From DASUAS01 sp963750045 (GTDB taxonomy: Bacteria; Actinomycetota; Acidimicrobiia; IMCC26256; DASPTH01): a stretch of DNA of 64,000 nucleotides. Positions 62,049-64,000 of the stretch are shown here, piece by piece. Numbering within the stretch: position 1 is the first letter of the stretch; every line of letters starts with the position of its first letter. The translations under genes were made by a program, and so were the position numbers. Under the pieces are notes generated by a model. The model had not been told where the DNA came from and ran no database searches. It was given only the letters and a program-made list of their open reading frames with translations. Where the stretch lies: NCBI GenBank assembly GCA_963750045.1, contig CAVVPD010000002.1, forward strand, positions 124,001 through 188,000, read 5' to 3'.

Positions 62049-63479
62049 ATGCTGTACATCAACGGGGAATGGCGGGACGCCGCATCGGGAGCAACCTTCG
62101 AGTCGGTGAACCCGGCGACCGGCGAGGTGATCGGGAGCGCAGCCGACGCCGGCGTTCCCGATGCGCAGGCCGCGATCGAGGCCGCGGCCGGAGCGTTCGA
62201 CGGCTGGTCGACGCGCACGGCGTACGAGCGCTCGGCGTTCCTGTACCAGGCGCACCAACTCATGCTCGAGCGGCGCGAGGCTCTGGCGAAGCTCATGACC
62301 GAGGAGCAGGGCAAGCCGATCCGCATGGCCCGCAACGAGGTGGGGTACGCCGCCGACTTCCTGCTCTGGTTCGCGGAGGAGGCCAAGCGGGTCTACGGCG
62401 AGACCATCCCGTCGGCCCGGGCCGACCAGCGCTTCCTCGTGCTGCGCCAGCCCGTCGGCGTGGTCGGCGCGATCACTCCGTGGAACTACCCGGTGTCGAT
62501 GCTCACGCGGAAGATCTCGCCCACGCTGGCGGCCGGCTGCACCATCGTGCTCAAGCCCGCGGAGCAGACCCCGTTGCTCGCGGTGGAGACGTTCAAGATC
62601 TTCGAGGAGATCGGCCTCCCCGAGGGAGTCGTGAACCTCGTCACCACGTCGGACCCCGAAGCGGTCGGCGGCGAGATGGTGACGCACCCGCTCGTGCGCA
62701 AGATCACGTTCACCGGTTCGACCGAGGTGGGCAAGCTCATCGCCCAGCAGGCGGCAGCGGGCGTGAAGCGCGTGAGCATGGAGCTCGGCGGGCACGCGCC
62801 GTTCGTGGTGTTCGACGACGCCGACCCGGTCCACGCGGCGAAGGGCGCGGCCGCGGTGAAGTTCCTCAACACCGGTCAGGCGTGCATCTGCCCGAACCGC
62901 ATGCTCGTGCAGCGGGGCATCGCCGAGGAATTCGTGGCAACCATGGAGGAGCGCTTCGGCCGCCTGAAGGCGGGAAGCGGCTTCACCGACGGGGTCACCG
63001 TCGGGCCGCTGATCGACGCCGCCGCGCTGGCGAAGATGGAGCACCAGGTCGCCGACGCTCTCGACAAGGGTGCGCGCCTCGTCACCGGCGGCGAGCGGCT
63101 CACCGCCGACGGTCTCGATGCGGGTTGCTTCTACGCCCCGACGCTCCTCGCCGAAGTGACCCCCGACATGCTCATCTACCGCGAGGAGACCTTCGGGCCC
63201 GTCGCCCCGGTGATCGTGTTCGACGACGACGACGACGCGATCACCATGGCGAACGACACCGACTACGGCCTCGCGTCGTACGTGTACACGAAGTCGTTGA
63301 CCCGCGCCTTCCGGGCCATGGAGCGACTGAAGTTCGGCATGGTCGGCGTGAACGACATCAACCCGACGTCGGCCGCCGCACCCTTCGGTGGCGTGAAGCA
63401 GAGCGGCCTCGGTGTGGAGGGCGCGCGTGAAGGCATCGGCGAGTACCTCGACACCAAGCTCGTCGGCCTGTCGATCTGA
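62049..63479 (+). CDS. NAD(P)-dependent aldehyde dehydrogenase
   Basis: 476 residues. ITPWNYPVSMLTRK, FTGSTEVGKLIAQQ, catalytic Glu in MELGGHAPFVVF and catalytic Cys in NTGQACICPNRM, ending in GVKQSGLGVEGAREGIGEYL. It most resembles succinate-semialdehyde-type dehydrogenases. ATG at 62049; the frame extends upstream over the amidohydrolase only by chance. Confidence 0.88.
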   Translation: MLYINGEWRDAASGATFESVNPATGEVIGSAADAGVPDAQAAIEAAAGAFDGWSTRTAYERSAFLYQAHQLMLERREALAKLMTEEQGKPIRMARNEVGYAADFLLWFAEEAKRVYGETIPSARADQRFLVLRQPVGVVGAITPWNYPVSMLTRKISPTLAAGCTIVLKPAEQTPLLAVETFKIFEEIGLPEGVVNLVTTSDPEAVGGEMVTHPLVRKITFTGSTEVGKLIAQQAAAGVKRVSMELGGHAPFVVFDDADPVHAAKGAAAVKFLNTGQACICPNRMLVQRGIAEEFVATMEERFGRLKAGSGFTDGVTVGPLIDAAALAKMEHQVADALDKGARLVTGGERLTADGLDAGCFYAPTLLAEVTPDMLIYREETFGPVAPVIVFDDDDDAITMANDTDYGLASYVYTKSLTRAFRAMERLKFGMVGVNDINPTSAAAPFGGVKQSGLGVEGAREGIGEYLDTKLVGLSI

Positions 63480-63497
63480 CACGACCTCGGGGGGGAC

Positions 63498-64000
63498 ATG
63501 AGCCTGGTCTCGGTGAGGCTCGCGGAACCGGCCGGCGTCGCCGTCGTCGAGATGGACGACCCGGCGCGCTACAACGCGTTGACCAGCGGCATGGTCGCCG
63601 ATCTCAAGGACGCCTTCGCCGACGTCCGCACCGATCGATCGGTGCGCGCCGTGGTGTTCACCGGCGCTGGCAAGGGCTTCTGCTCCGGGGCCAACATGGG
63701 CGGGGGCGACGAGCTGCCGGAGCGGGCGCGCGACCGCGGCCCGGTCGGGCTGGTGCAGATGTCGCAGGAGCACATCGCGGAGCTGATTCTCGCCATCCGC
63801 GAGCTTCCCCAACCCGTGATCGCGGCCGTGCACGGCGCGGCCATCGGCGGCGGGCTCGCGCTCGCGCTGGCGTGCGACCTGCGCGTGGCGAGCGACGACG
63901 CCCGATTCGCCGCGCACTTCATCCGAGTCGGCCTCTCGTCGTGCGACGTGGGGACGAGCTACATGCTGCCGCGCATCGTCGGGCCGACGATCGCGGCCGA
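63498..64000 (+). CDS. Enoyl-CoA hydratase/isomerase, 3' truncated by window
   Basis: First 167 residues. Crotonase fold: ARYNALTSGMVADLKDAF, GAGKGFCSGANMGG (oxyanion hole), IAAVHGAAIGGGLALALACD, and SSCDVGTSYMLPRIVG. A Ser/Cys-rich stretch is seen in place of one of the usual catalytic acidic residues, so isomerase or thioesterase roles are possible. GGGGGG before the ATG. Continues past the window. Confidence 0.87.
   Translation, partial: MSLVSVRLAEPAGVAVVEMDDPARYNALTSGMVADLKDAFADVRTDRSVRAVVFTGAGKGFCSGANMGGGDELPERARDRGPVGLVQMSQEHIAELILAIRELPQPVIAAVHGAAIGGGLALALACDLRVASDDARFAAHFIRVGLSSCDVGTSYMLPRIVGPTIAA

Overview
This is GC-rich chromosomal DNA from an actinobacterium, most likely an uncultured member of the Acidimicrobiia or a relative. 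The evidence is the base composition, the GTG starts and GTGA/ATGA gene couplings, and the gene content: CoA-thioester metabolism, F420/FMN luciferase-like enzymes, many short-chain dehydrogenases (SDRs), ACMSD-type amidohydrolases, P450s with a 3Fe-4S ferredoxin, and mycothiol-type DinB proteins. It reads as ordinary chromosome. I saw no phage, transposase, integrase, CRISPR array, tRNA or rRNA, and no gene-free stretch longer than about 220 bases.

Layout. 1-1792: tail of an ECF-type importer (ATPase, S component). 1851-7712: acetoacetate decarboxylase-like protein; a tightly packed operon of MBL hydrolase, flavin reductase, MauE-like protein and a 69-residue protein; then a MarR-controlled ABC-2 exporter. 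7725-19252: HIT protein, MaoC hydratase, ABC exporter, lipid kinase, SGNH hydrolase, methylsuccinyl-CoA dehydrogenase, alkylsulfatase-like MBL, Tat-exported amidohydrolase and a CitE-type lyase. The MaoC, dehydrogenase and lyase genes correspond to three steps of the ethylmalonyl-CoA pathway. 19309-27320: MBL and dienelactone hydrolases, an NlpC/P60 cell-wall enzyme, SelD, an esterase-thioredoxin fusion, a DinB protein, pantothenate kinase and an ODP-type MBL. 27425-34534: CoA-transferase, DUF35, thiolase-like protein, SDR, luciferase-like oxidoreductase and acyl-CoA ligase, a catabolic block resembling steroid or branched side-chain degradation. 34678-43400: esterase, BcsA-like glycosyltransferase with PilZ, amidohydrolase, SDR, YozE, a DUF2892 membrane protein behind a CsoR/CstR-like operator, and an orphan molybdenum hydroxylase large subunit. 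43511-49156: DinB, luciferase-like monooxygenase, TetR, two P450s and a ferredoxin. 49185-64000: a MarR/SDR/DegT/amidohydrolase operon, an SDR/SnoaL/TetR operon, further oxidoreductases, small regulatory proteins, a MarR gene with a perfect palindrome at its start, amidohydrolase, aldehyde dehydrogenase and the start of an enoyl-CoA hydratase.

Data quality matters here. At least thirteen genuine-looking genes-internal sites show the reading frame jumping by one base, nearly always at a short G or C run or a GC-repeat. The protein families on both sides of each jump match one continuous protein, so I treat these as probable assembly or sequencing indels rather than real pseudogenes, and I give the full gene span in each case.
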